64,000 nt of DNA, from NCBI GenBank assembly GCA_016946835.1, contig JACVTC010000119.1, positions 1 to 64,000 of the forward strand, given 5' to 3'. The position numbers were made by a program, and so were the translations under genes. A model generated the notes under the pieces. That model saw nothing but the letters and a program-made list of their open reading frames with translations, did no database searches and had not been told where the DNA came from. Origin of the DNA: Neocallimastix lanati (nom. inval.) (taxonomy: Eukaryota > Neocallimastigomycota > Neocallimastigomycetes > Neocallimastigales > Neocallimastigaceae). The number at the start of each line of letters is the position of its first letter. Position 1 is the first letter of the stretch. Positions 1 to 9,866 of the stretch are shown here, piece by piece.

Positions 1-109
1 CATTAAAGGTAAAAAAAAAAAAATTTATTTTATTTTATTTTTCAACTTAATAATTAGTTAAGTTGTATTAATAATTCTATTTTGAGTTAGTTCTTAATAG
101 AATATTACA
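1..109. repeat. Partial LTR (family S), cut by window edge
   Basis: The reverse complement of this stretch closely matches the first 110 bases of the solo LTR at 22880-23745: both begin TGTAATA and share the run tattaagaactaactc. Here the LTR is inverted, ends in TTACA at 109 and continues to the left beyond the window. Five bases (TTTCA) separate it from the E1 LTR. Confidence 0.7.
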
Positions 110-114
110 TTTCA

Positions 115-1188
115 TGGTAGACTCGGGGTTGACACTTAGATATTTAAAATCAAGCAGGGGGGGACGGGTATTACCCTGCTTTGATTTTAAATAAAAAAAA
201 AATAATTTTTATAAATAATTATTTTTTTTTATTAATATAAAATTTTTTTATTTAAAGTACACATATTTAATTTTTAAGAAATTGTTACAATATTTATATT
301 TTTTTATAAATTTAAAGTATAATTAATTGTTTATAATTTAAGTAATTTTATAGAATTATTGAATTAATTTTATATCAATAATTCATTTTTGTTTTAATTT
401 TTATAAATATAATAATATAATATTCAAATATAATTTAATTAAAAATAATTATAAAATAAATATATAGAAAATAGTTTTTTACTATTTTCTTTAATATTTT
501 TAAGTTAAATAATTGTTTTTAAAGATTAATATAATAAATTTAATAATCTTTAATTATTTTAAATAATACTTGTAATTATTTTCAAAATAAAATAAAATGT
601 TTTATAATATTTAATTAATAAATTTGATACTATTTTAAATAATAATTTTTATAATAAGTAATAATTTTTAATAATAATTTTTAATAATAAATTTAATTAA
701 TAATCTTAATAATTTTATAATAATATTTAATAGTTATAATAAATAAATTTTTATAATAATATTTAATAATTTTAATAATTTTTATAATATTAATAATTTA
801 TAATAATTTTTAGAATAATATTTAATAATTTTAATAATTTTATAATATTAATAATTTATAATAATTTTTAGAATAATATTTAATTAATAATTTTAATAAT
901 TTTATAATAATTTTTATAATAATATTTAATTAATATTTTTAATAATTTAGTATCTTAAAAGTATAATTTTAATATTTACAATTGTATTTTAATATATACA
1001 TATATTTAATAATATAACAATAAAGTGATTAATTAAAATTTATTTACATTATTTACAAATTAAAATTAATTTATATCAAAATAAATTAAATTTACAATGA
1101 GGTTTAGGTTATGAAGAATATAGGAAAGTACAATTTAGTAAAGAATTATTAATAATAAAATAAAGGTTATTAATTTCATTCTTTACCA
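115..1188 (-). repeat. E1 3' LTR
   Basis: Bounded by TGGTAG at 115 and TTTACCA at 1188 and matches 7964-8992. It contains a strong hairpin (142-159 pairing with 174-192, ATTTAAAATCA-AGCAGGG arm), in the U5 part by element orientation. The rest is ATTAATA-type low-complexity sequence. Confidence 0.88.
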
Positions 1189-1200
1189 TGATGCCCCCTC
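1189..1200 (-). other. E1 polypurine tract
   Basis: The minus strand reads GAGGGGGCATCA directly before the 3' LTR, the expected site for plus-strand DNA priming. The other elements have G-rich tracts at the same place. Confidence 0.75.
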
Positions 1201-1211
1201 TAAAACTCAAG

Positions 1212-4200
1212 CTACATCGAAGCTGAGTTATACTTGACTATATTCTTCAAATGAACATTCCTATTCATTTGAATTCCAGAATTTGGATCAGCCAAGGTAA
1301 CCGTATTAAATTGTTTTTTTATAACTTTAAGAGGACCAACAAAATAAGGTTCTAGTTTAGTTCTTGAAAAATTTCTAACTAGAACTAAATCACCTTCCCT
1401 AATTCTTTTTCCCTCATTCAAACTATTCTTTTCCTCTCTTCTAGCAGCCCAATACTTATTTGCATTTTTAACATTTTCGGCTGCTTCTAAAGTCCATCGG
1501 TAATGATTTATAAATTTTTCTAACAAACACTTCATCCGATGACTTATTAATATCCTTGGTAGGTCTAGCAGCAATATCAAAAGGCTGCTGATCCTCCCTA
1601 CCATAAACCAACTCAAAACTTGAATGTTTGTTACCTTATTTTTGGTAGTTCTAAGAGCCCATAAGGCGGATGGTAAAACTTCATCCCAATCCTTATTCTT
1701 AGAACCCAACAACCTCAATAACTTGCCGATCTCTTTATTACGGTTTTCCGTAAGTCCATTACTTTCAGGATGATATGTGGAAATAAACTTCACATATACA
1801 TCATAGAGATCTAAAAATATTTTCGTCATGTCCGAGGTGAACTGAACACCATTGTCAGTTGTTATTACCTGTGGAACACCATGACGAGCAAACACATTAA
1901 TTAAGAACTTAATCACATCCTGTGATGTTATATTTTCCGTGGGTTCTGCTTCAACCCATTTGGTGAAGTAATCCACCACAACCATAATATATTGATTATT
2001 ATTCTTCGTTTTAACCAAAGGTCCAATAATATCTAAACCCAAATGTATAAAAGGACCTTCTACTTTAGTTGGAATATTTTCTGTAGGTTCTGGATATGGT
2101 TGTGACCTATTCAACTGACACTTGTCACAACTTTGCACCACTCTTTTAATATCCATCACCATATTATTCCAATAAAAACTTTTACGAAGCCTTTGATAAG
2201 TCTTATAATATCCCTCATGACCTATCTTATGGGCTTCTAAAATAAGTTTTACTCTTTCCGTTTGATCCGTAATTAATTTACGATAGTCATTACCATCAAC
2301 AAAATAATCTTCACCATCTATCGTAACAAATTTTTCATTTATAAAGTCTTTAATAGTTTTAGAAAGCAACTCTTCTTCTTCCTTTGAAGTTAACTTAGTT
2401 GCCAATACCACAGAATCATCTCTTTTCTTCATCCTAGATAATGCATCGGCTAACACATTTTTCTTACCCATTTGATATTGAATTTCAACACCAAGGGTAC
2501 TAACAGTTAAGCACCACCTTGCTTGCCTAGCATTATTAGGTTCCTTATTTTTAAAGAAACTGATTAAAGGTTTATGATCTGTTATTACTACTGTTTTATT
2601 AGGATTTCCTAATATATAAGATTTCAACTTAGTAATACAATAAATTAATGCAGCTCCTTCCAAGTCAGTAATGCCATAATTTTTCTCGGCTTTACTTAAA
2701 CTTCTACTTATATAATGAACTGGATGTTCCTTTTTGGTTTCTAAATCTTCTTGGAGTAATACTCCTCCAATACCTTCATAGGAAGCATCCGTTCTAATTA
2801 TAAACCTTTGATTAAAACTTGGATATTTTAAAATTGGAGCATTTATTAACTTTTCTTTTAACAGATCAAAACTTTGTTGATGTTCATTATTCCATTTATA
2901 TTTAACATTCTTTCTTAATAATTTACATAAAGGAGCAGAGATTTGGGCATATTTATCAATAAAGTTTCTATAATATCCTACTGCTCCAAGAAAAGATCGT
3001 AATTCATGAACATCAACAGGTGCTACCCACTCCTTGATAGCCTTAATTTTGCTATCCTGGGGACTTAAACCTTTCACTGATGCCTTATGACCTAAGACTT
3101 CTACTTCAGTCTGCATAAAGACACATTTTTCAATGTTAATTTTTAATTTGTGTTGGCGAAATACTTCCAACACTTGCCTAATGTGGCTTATATGTTCTTC
3201 TATACTCTTAGAGTATATTAAAATATCATCTATAAAGTTAAAAACAAACTTTCCTATAAATGGGAAAAGAATCCTATTCATTTCCCTTTGAAATGTAGCT
3301 GGGGCTCCGGTTAAACCAAAAGGCATAACCTTGAATTGGTAGTTACCAAATTTTGTGGTGAAGGTGGTAATTTCTACACTTTCCTCATCCATCAAAATTT
3401 GATGATAACCAGAATAAAGATCCATTGTTGTAAAAATCTGTGCCCCATCTAAACTATCAAATATCTCATCAATGTAAGGTAATGAATAAGAATCTTTAAC
3501 TGTTAAATCATTAACCTTACGATAATCAATACATAATCGCCATTTACCGTTCTTCTTCGGTACTAACACTATTGGCGATGACCATTCGGAACAAGAAGGT
3601 TCAATTAATTTCTTATTAATTAATTTAATTAATTCCTCCTTAAGTATATCCGACTTAAATTTAACTAATCTATAGCACCTTTGCTTAACTGGTTTCGCAC
3701 CAGGAATTAAATTAATCTTATGTGGAGGAAGATCAGAAGGTGTTAATTCTTCTGAAGAAGTAGCAACTATTTCTAAGTTCTCCTCCAGAATTTTAATTAT
3801 TTCATCTTTATATTTTTCATTTAAGGTATTTAGGAAAATTTCATGATGAATATATTGCTTTGGGGATAATCCTTCAATTTTCTTTAAATCATTCTTTTTG
3901 GAATCCTCATCCAAAGCCTTAATCATACACAACAACTTTTCTTCATCTTCATAATCATTATTAATAGGTGCAATAACGTCAATTACTCCCTCAGGAGTAA
4001 TTTGACACAAACTATATAAAATGGGGTGGATAAACAAATTATAATCAATTTGGGTTTTTAAGTTAATTAGAATATCGTAAAAAGGATCCTCCTTTTCTAC
4101 TATTCTACAATTAACAATTAATACAAGATTATTAATCTTTACTGGCACCCGAATGATATAACCTTCCGAGTAATCATCATTCTTAGTTGCCAACCTAATT

Positions 4201-5261
4201 CTGCCACGACTAATATCAATAGGTTCATATTCGGACGGAAGCTTATCTAAAAATTGTTGAGTAATTATACTTAAATTACTACATGAATCAATTAAAGCCT
4301 TCCCCGAAACACCTTCAACTGTAACATCAACCATGGCAATATCCTCTTCACATGGTTCGTTACCTTTACTTTTATAAGTGTGGTCTATGTTATTAACGAC
4401 CACAGTCGTGGCTGACACATTATCCAACACCCCAGAGATATTAGATTGGTCCCTATCCAATTTAATACCCTGTGACACCTTATATCTTAATTTTGGAGCA
4501 GCATCCAATAACTGTCCAAAAGTAATATTGCAATGGGCAGAATTTAAATCTTTAAGAATATCATATTCTTCTTCCCCCGATTGCATCTTAATTTTCCTAG
4601 ATACTCTAGAACTTTTATTTTCTTTTTGAGTATCTTTATCTTTACTAATTAACACCTTTGTTAAATCAATTACTTTATTATTCTCCTTCACAATACTTTT
4701 ATTATTATCATTATTTTCTTTCATTAAATTTTTATTCTTTCTTTTATCATTATTTACATTATTTATAATAACTTCATCATTCACTAATGAATTATTATTA
4801 ATATTATCATTACTATTATCATTACTATGATTATTACTATAATTAGTATTACTATTACTAGCTCTTTCATTATCACGAATTTGTCTTTCAATCTCTTTTT
4901 CTTTTTCAATTCGTGGTTGAGCTAGAATAGATGGTTTAATTTGTTTAACAATTTTATTACTTATATTATTTTCTTTTATTTCTCGTTCTTTCTGTTTCCG
5001 TAATGCAGGAGTTATTATAGGTTTAGGATTCTCTTTCAACGACTTATGAATCCTTTTCTCCGCACTACCTTCATCATTATTAACATCATAAATTTTACGT
5101 TTAGATGCTCCTACTAAATAATCAACTTTCTTTTTATTAACCACCCTTTTATTAGCAGGAATTTCTTCAATATTAGAAAGACGAGAATTTTTAATTTCTT
5201 TTTGATATTTAATTGAAGCTGCTTTATTAAGTATGGGAGAGCTTCTTATCCCATTACTCAA
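1212..5261 (-). CDS. pol: E1 Pol polyprotein (PR-RT-RNase H-integrase)
   Basis: Polyprotein of about 1349 residues that copies element RNA into DNA and integrates it. Aspartic protease motif ALIDSCSNLSII lies near residue 325, with Cys where retropepsins have Gly. RT covers about 500-760, with FIDD in the palm near 675. RNase H begins near 820 (IRTDAS). The integrase zinc finger is near 1010-1050 (H..H, CDKC); the DDE triad shows as GLDIIGPL, TDNGVQF and ENRNKE between about 1073 and 1175, followed by a GPL-type C-terminal domain. No chromodomain is seen. There is no usable ATG at the frame opening, and the frame is entered from gag by -1 slippage at 5261-5267. Bases 1527-1627 are read out of frame between a 1-nt loss and a 1-nt gain, garbling about 33 residues after the catalytic core. 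Confidence 0.9.
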   Translation of the reverse strand: MSNGIRSSPILNKAASIKYQKEIKNSRLSNIEEIPANKRVVNKKKVDYLVGASKRKIYDVNNDEGSAEKRIHKSLKENPKPIITPALRKQKEREIKENNISNKIVKQIKPSILAQPRIEKEKEIERQIRDNERASNSNTNYSNNHSNDNSNDNINNNSLVNDEVIINNVNNDKRKNKNLMKENNDNNKSIVKENNKVIDLTKVLISKDKDTQKENKSSRVSRKIKMQSGEEEYDILKDLNSAHCNITFGQLLDAAPKLRYKVSQGIKLDRDQSNISGVLDNVSATTVVVNNIDHTYKSKGNEPCEEDIAMVDVTVEGVSGKALIDSCSNLSIITQQFLDKLPSEYEPIDISRGRIRLATKNDDYSEGYIIRVPVKINNLVLIVNCRIVEKEDPFYDILINLKTQIDYNLFIHPILYSLCQITPEGVIDVIAPINNDYEDEEKLLCMIKALDEDSKKNDLKKIEGLSPKQYIHHEIFLNTLNEKYKDEIIKILEENLEIVATSSEELTPSDLPPHKINLIPGAKPVKQRCYRLVKFKSDILKEELIKLINKKLIEPSCSEWSSPIVLVPKKNGKWRLCIDYRKVNDLTVKDSYSLPYIDEIFDSLDGAQIFTTMDLYSGYHQILMDEESVEITTFTTKFGNYQFKVMPFGLTGAPATFQREMNRILFPFIGKFVFNFIDDILIYSKSIEEHISHIRQVLEVFRQHKLKINIEKCVFMQTEVEVLGHKASVKGLSPQDSKIKAIKEWVAPVDVHELRSFLGAVGYYRNFIDKYAQISAPLCKLLRKNVKYKWNNEHQQSFDLLKEKLINAPILKYPSFNQRFIIRTDASYEGIGGVLLQEDLETKKEHPVHYISRSLSKAEKNYGITDLEGAALIYCITKLKSYILGNPNKTVVITDHKPLISFFKNKEPNNARQARWCLTVSTLGVEIQYQMGKKNVLADALSRMKKRDDSVVLATKLTSKEEEELLSKTIKDFINEKFVTIDGEDYFVDGNDYRKLITDQTERVKLILEAHKIGHEGYYKTYQRLRKSFYWNNMVMDIKRVVQSCDKCQLNRSQPYPEPTENIPTKVEGPFIHLGLDIIGPLVKTKNNNQYIMVVVDYFTKWVEAEPTENITSQDVIKFLINVFARHGVPQVITTDNGVQFTSDMTKIFLDLYDVYVKFISTYHPESNGLTENRNKEIGKLLRLLGSKNKDWDEVLPSALWALRTTKNKVTNIQVLSWFMVGRISSLLILLLDLPRILISHRMKCLLEKFINHYRWTLEAAENVKNANKYWAARREEKNSLNEGKRIREGDLVLVRNFSRTKLEPYFVGPLKVIKKQFNTVTLADPNSGIQMNRNVHLKNIVKYNSASM

Positions 5262-5267
5262 TTTAAA
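5233..5267 (-). promoter_or_regulatory. E1 gag-pol -1 frameshift signal
   Basis: Minus strand, in gag frame: T TTA AAT then TGA. This is an X XXY YYZ heptamer at the gag stop. A 6-nt spacer leads to a perfect 6-bp stem (ATGGGA 5233-5238 as read on the plus strand, with TCCCAT 5249-5254). The pol frame is closed by TAA at 5271-5273, so entry must lie within 5258-5270. Inferred from sequence; not tested. Confidence 0.75.
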
Positions 5268-6217
5268 CGTTTATTGTTTCTAATTTCCTTCCTATTTTTC
5301 TCAACAATTGCTCTCAACTTTGGGCAATTGTTTTGATAATGACCTGGTTCTTTACAGAAATAACAAGCCTTTATTGTTAAACTTCTCATTTTTCTTGTTA
5401 ATTCCTCTATGTCATTATCTTCTTTAGGTTTAATATTAACTTTTTGTTCTAATTTATTTTTAATAGGAGGATGAAAATTAACTCTATTACTAAAAGAAGA
5501 TGTATTTGCAGAAGGTGAAGGGTTAGTAGGATGTCTTCTTTGATTACTACCCATATAATTTAACCTATCTGCTTTTTCAGCAATTTTAAAGGCTTTTGAC
5601 AGAGAAATGTTATCAAATAAGGTTAGACGTTTCCAGGCTTCAACATTGTTTTCAATGGAGTCTGTGTAATCTAAAACACTTATCTGACTTCTTTTCTTTT
5701 TATTTAATTTTAAATATAAAGTTTTATACTTAATATTAAAATCTTTGATTCTTTCATTTCTCTTAATTCTTAGAGCACGTAACTCTCTTAATAAATTATT
5801 TTGATCCTCCCTAATGCCATAAAATTCTTCTATAGCTTTTACAATTCTATTAAGGGAAGGATAAGCCTTATTCTTTTTATCAATTTCTTTATCTTCTTCA
5901 TTATCATCATCCTCATTTTCATCATCAATATCCTTATAATTATCATCATCATCATCATCATCATTATCATCATCATCATCACTATCACTATCATCATCTT
6001 TATTATTATCATCCATTAATTCTTGGATGACTTTCCTGGTTTCACCAATTGAGGTTAAAACACAGGCATAAAATATAATCTTGGAGTCTTCAACATGTTC
6101 AAGCTTTATCCAAAGCTCTAAATCAGACTTCCAAGTTTTAACATCTAAATTTTCTTTGGATATTTTTTCAATATCCTTAAGTTCCTTTTTTAAATCTTTA
6201 AAATTAATTGTACTCAT
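5258..6217 (-). CDS. gag: E1 Gag (capsid-nucleocapsid)
   Basis: 319 residues; structural protein of the virus-like particle that packages element RNA. It starts at an ATG (MSTINFKDL). A long Asp/Glu tract lies at about 75-112. The nucleocapsid CCHC knuckle CYFCKEPGHYQNNC is near residues 286-299. Layout matches the E2 Gag: N-terminal capsid-like part, acidic tract, basic region, single knuckle close to the C terminus. It ends exactly on the slippery heptamer; pol follows in the -1 frame. The acidic tract is coded by GAT repeats and may vary in length. Confidence 0.88.
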   Translation of the reverse strand: MSTINFKDLKKELKDIEKISKENLDVKTWKSDLELWIKLEHVEDSKIIFYACVLTSIGETRKVIQELMDDNNKDDDSDSDDDDDNDDDDDDDNYKDIDDENEDDDNEEDKEIDKKNKAYPSLNRIVKAIEEFYGIREDQNNLLRELRALRIKRNERIKDFNIKYKTLYLKLNKKKRSQISVLDYTDSIENNVEAWKRLTLFDNISLSKAFKIAEKADRLNYMGSNQRRHPTNPSPSANTSSFSNRVNFHPPIKNKLEQKVNIKPKEDNDIEELTRKMRSLTIKACYFCKEPGHYQNNCPKLRAIVEKNRKEIRNNKRLN

Positions 6218-7024
6218 TTTAAAAAAAACACACTTTAAAAAAAAAAAATAAAATAAAAAAAAAATTGTTTTATTAATTATTTAATTGCTATATTTTTATT
6301 TATTTATTTATTTACAATTAAAATTATATATTTAAGTAATTTATATCTCTAGTGAGACGTTTCCGGCTAGTGTATATTTAATTTTGCTATATACACCCGT
6401 ACTCCCCCTCCTGGACACTAGAATAAATATAAATTAATAAACTAGTTGGAGTGTTCACTATTCTTTCAAGCTAATAACCCCTTTCGTTTATCTTTACTTA
6501 AATAAAAAAATATATACAATTATTTACAAAAAAAAAAAAATTATTAATATAGCAATTAAAAATATTTAAAAACACAAAAATTAATATTTTTTTTTTTTTT
6601 TTTTTTTTTATTTATTTGTTATCGGTTATTATTACAATATTTACAATTACAATTACAATTATTATTAAGTTTATATAATTACAACTTAAAAAAAACAAAT
6701 AAACTTAATTAAAAACAAGGTAAATTAACAAACCTAATACAACTTGAAAAACCGCTATCTATTACAACTGCCGACCACGCAGAGGGACCTTAGTATTTCG
6801 GTATACTAAGTGAATTTGCCTGAGTCAAGTGGAGGAGCACCCAAACCGTGTTGAACGTATAATGGGTGATCTATAGGGTAATTTCTGCTTCCCAACAGTA
6901 TTTACCGCTATATCTAATCGGGGTTCGATTAGTTAGTAACCGGCCCCTCTCCAGACACCTGATTAAACCACTCGCAATTATAGAATTATCTATAACTGCT
7001 TAGTACGCAGTACACTCAGTATAT

Positions 7025-7060
7025 AGTTTTATTTGGAGCACGCGAAGACCAAATAAAACT
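7025..7060 (-). other. Perfect 12-bp hairpin in E1 leader
   Basis: AGTTTTATTTGG (7025-7036) pairs fully with CCAAATAAAACT (7049-7060) around a 12-nt loop. It is a candidate structured RNA element of the leader. Confidence 0.7.
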
Positions 7061-7180
7061 GATGTTAATTTTTATTACTACCACAACAACAACAATCACA
7101 ACAACAACACCAACCACAACAACAACACAAAAACCGATAACAATAAAAAAAAATTTGATGATGATGAATGTAAAAGTGTG

Positions 7181-7184
<4 letters not shown>

Positions 7185-7253
<69 letters not shown>
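7185..7253. repeat. Poly-T tract (69 bases)
   Basis: Uninterrupted T run inside the E1 leader. Runs of this kind recur across the window and their true length is uncertain. Confidence 0.95.
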
Positions 7254-7260
<7 letters not shown>

Positions 7261-7354
7261 TAATTTAATTTAATTTAATTCTATTAAATTTAATTTTAAA
7301 AAAAAAAATTATTCTCATAATTCCAAAAAAAAAAATAAGTCCTAGTAGTTCCAA

Positions 7355-7763
7355 TTTCCTTCTTGGTCTTCTCCTTCTTGGTCTTCTCCTTCTTGGTCTC
7401 TTCTTCTTGGTCTTCTTCTTGTTCTTCTTCTTGGTCTTCTTCTTGGTCTTCTTCTTGGTCTTCTTCTTGGTCTTCTTCTTGGTCTTCTTCTTGGTCTTCT
7501 TCTTGGTCTTCTTCTTGGTCTTCTTCTTGGTCTTCTTCTTGGTTTTCTTCTTGGTCTTCTTTTTCTTGGTCTTCTTCCACTTGGTTTTCTTCTTGGTCTT
7601 CTTTTTCTTGGTCTTCTTCCACTTGGTCTACTTCTTGGTCTTCTTTTTCTTGGTCTTCTTCCACTTGGTCTACTTCTTGGTCTTCTTTTTCTTGGTCTTC
7701 TTCCACTTGGTCTACTTCTTCTTCTTCTTCTACTTCTTCTACTTCTTCTTCTTCTTCTTCTTC

Positions 7764-7794
<31 letters not shown>

Positions 7795-7844
7795 ACTTCT
7801 TCTTCTTCTTCTACTTCTTCTACTTCTTCTTCTTCTTCTTCTTC

Positions 7845-7875
<31 letters not shown>

Positions 7876-7892
7876 ACTTCTTCTTCTTCTTC

Positions 7893-7924
<32 letters not shown>

Positions 7925-7943
7925 CTTCTTCTTCTTCTTCTTC
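7355..7943. repeat. TTC and 12-bp minisatellite in E1 leader
   Basis: About 590 bases of pyrimidine-only repeats: a 12-bp unit TTCTTCTTGGTC (about 7380-7700), then (TTC)n/(TAC TTC)n to 7943. It ends right at the PBS. Long open frames in both directions (Glu/Asp/Gln-rich on minus, Ser- or Phe-rich on plus) are products of the repeat and are not called as genes. Confidence 0.9.
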
Positions 7944-7959
7944 CCCGATATCTCCACCA
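7941..7959 (-). other. E1 primer binding site
   Basis: The plus strand reads CCCCGATATCTCCACCA, like a tRNA 3' end with CCA, four bases from the LTR. E2 has the same core. The implied acceptor 5' strand is GGAGATA with discriminator A; I do not assign the tRNA. Confidence 0.75.
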
Positions 7960-7963
7960 ATTT

Positions 7964-8992
7964 TGGTAGACTCGGGGTTGACACTTAGATATTTAAAATC
8001 AAGCAGGGGGGGACGGGTATTACCCTGCTTTGATTTTAAAAAAAAAAATAAATCTTTCTTTATTAAAAATTATTTATTTTTTTTTTTTTTTTTTTATTAA
8101 TATAAAAGTTTTTTTATTTAAAGTACACATATTTAATTTTTAAGAAATTGTTACAATATTTATATTTTTTTATAAATTTAAAGTATAATTAATTGTTTAT
8201 AATTTAAGTAATTTTATAGAATTATTGAATTAATTTTATATCAATAATTCATTTTTGTTTTAATTTTTATAAATATAATAATATAATATTCAAATATAAT
8301 TTAATTAAAAATAATTATAAAATAAATATATAGAAAATAGTTTTTACTATTTTCTTTAATATTTTTAAGTTAAATAAATTGTTTTTAAAGATTAATATAA
8401 TAAATTTAATAATCTTTAATTATTTTAAATAATACTTGTAATTATTTTCAAAATAAAATAAAATTTTTATAATATTTAATTAATAAATTTGATAATATTT
8501 AAATAATAATTTTTATAATAAGTAATAATTTTTAATAATAATTTTTAATAATAAATTTAATTAATAATCTTAATAATTTTATAATAATATTTAATAGTTA
8601 TAATAAATAAATTTTTATAATAATATTTAATAATTTTAATAATTTTATAATATTAATAATTTATAATAATTTTTAGAATAATATTTAATTAATAATTTTA
8701 ATAATTTTATAATAATTTTTATAATAATATTTAATTAATAGTTTTAATAATTTAGTATCTTAAAAGTATAATTTTAATATTTACAATTGTATTTTAATAT
8801 ATACATATATTTAATAATATAACAATAAAGTAATTAATTAAAATTTATTTACATTATTTACAAGTGTAAATTAATTTATATCAAAATAAATTAAATTTAC
8901 AATGAGGTTTAGGTTATGAAGAATATAGGAAAGTACAATTTAGTAAAGAATTATTAATAATAAAATAAAGGTTATTAATTCATTCTTTACCA
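7964..8992 (-). repeat. E1 5' LTR
   Basis: TGGTAG at 7964 to TTTACCA at 8992; homologous to 115-1188 but 45 bp shorter. The U5 hairpin recurs (7991-8008 with 8023-8041). It should carry the element promoter, but the AT-rich sequence gives no reliable box. Confidence 0.88.
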
Positions 8993-8996
8993 TCAC
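8993..8996. repeat. E2 target site duplication (left, TCAC)
   Basis: TCAC here and at 17015-17018 exactly flank the E2 LTR ends. The 4 bp also abut the E1 LTR, so E2 landed directly at the E1 edge. Confidence 0.85.
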
Positions 8997-9298
8997 TGTT
9001 AAGGTTTTAGAGAATTAAATAAAAATAAAGTAAGGAAACACAAATTTTATTTATTTATTTATTATTTTTATTTATAAATTTATTTGATTTTATTTGATGA
9101 TATTTAAAAATTAGTAGCAAAATTTACAACTATTTATACTTTTTTCAAGGCATAAAAGTTGTTCTTGCCACTAAATTACATTTTATTTATTTTTTTTTTT
9201 TTTATAAAAACTATTAAATTTAAATTGAATTTTATAATTAGTTATATAAAATTTAATTATAACAATATAAATAAAATACATTTATAATATTAATAAAA

Positions 9299-9352
<54 letters not shown>

Positions 9353-9848
9353 TTATTTATTTAAAAATATCTAAAATATTACTAATAAGAATTTATTTAA
9401 TTGGCTATAATTTTTATTACAATCTGTTAAAATATTCAAATAAAAATAAAAATACTATTCTAATATAAAGGTTTTTAATAAAATAAAATATTTTTCAATA
9501 TAAAATAAAACATTTCGATATAAAATTTTATAATAAAAAGTTAAAATATAATATATAAATTTTTAATTATCAATATATAAAAATATTATTAATATAAATT
9601 TTCATTATTAATATAAAAAAAATAAGATTTATTATTAATATTGCTAATATAAGTTTTAAATATATAAAAATATTACTATTAATATAAGATTTAATATAAA
9701 AATATAAAGTTTAATATAATTTTTGATTTAATTTTTGATCTTTGGATTTAAAAATTTATTAAAGTACAAAAATAATAATGTACACATAATGTATTAGAAA
9801 TAAATCGTAGATTTAATTAAGAATGCATTATTTAGTACATTCTTATCA
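8997..9848 (-). repeat. E2 3' LTR
   Basis: TGTTAAGG at 8997 to CTTATCA at 9848, 852 bp, matching 16163-17014 including a T run of about 50 bases. Confidence 0.92.
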
Positions 9849-9861
9849 AGATGCCCCGACG
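9849..9861 (-). other. E2 polypurine tract
   Basis: The minus strand reads CGTCGGGGCATCT next to the 3' LTR, in the same position as the E1 tract. Confidence 0.7.
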
Positions 9862-9866
9862 AAGAC

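Larger units (their letters stand above)
6218..7940 (-). other. E1 long untranslated leader
   Basis: About 1.7 kb between PBS and gag with no credible gene. It holds islands much richer in G/C than the surroundings (6350-6480 and 6750-7060), a perfect 12-bp hairpin at 7025-7060, a CAA-rich run (7080-7135), a 69-base poly-T and a TTC/TCTTGG minisatellite. E2 has a leader of similar length, whereas E3-E5 have only about 130-360 bases. Possible roles are packaging, dimerisation or internal initiation; none is shown by the sequence. Confidence 0.7.
115..8992 (-). mobile_element. E1, Ty3/gypsy-type LTR retrotransposon (8.9 kb)
   Basis: Order in element direction: 5' LTR 7964-8992, PBS 7941-7959, a leader of about 1.7 kb, gag, pol (PR-RT-RNase H-IN), PPT 1189-1200, 3' LTR 115-1188. 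The RT before integrase order marks the Ty3/gypsy type. LTR ends are TGGTA and TACCA. The two LTRs differ in length (1074 and 1029 bp), mostly through extra ATT-type repeats in the 3' copy, so E1 is older than E2. I see no matching target duplication: TTTCA on the left, TCAC on the right. The integrase region has two compensating frameshifts, so E1 is probably inactive. Confidence 0.9.

Noticed and set aside
7296-7706. Minus-strand frame with Glu-Asp-Gln repeats in the E1 leader
   Set aside because: Fully explained by the 12-bp minisatellite; no domain, and it lies between PBS and gag.
7363-8100. Plus-strand Ser/Trp- and Phe-rich frames
   Set aside because: Antisense translation of the TTC repeat running on into the E1 LTR.
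115-8992. TCAC as the E1 target duplication
   Set aside because: The left flank is TTTCA, so no matching pair; TCAC belongs to E2.
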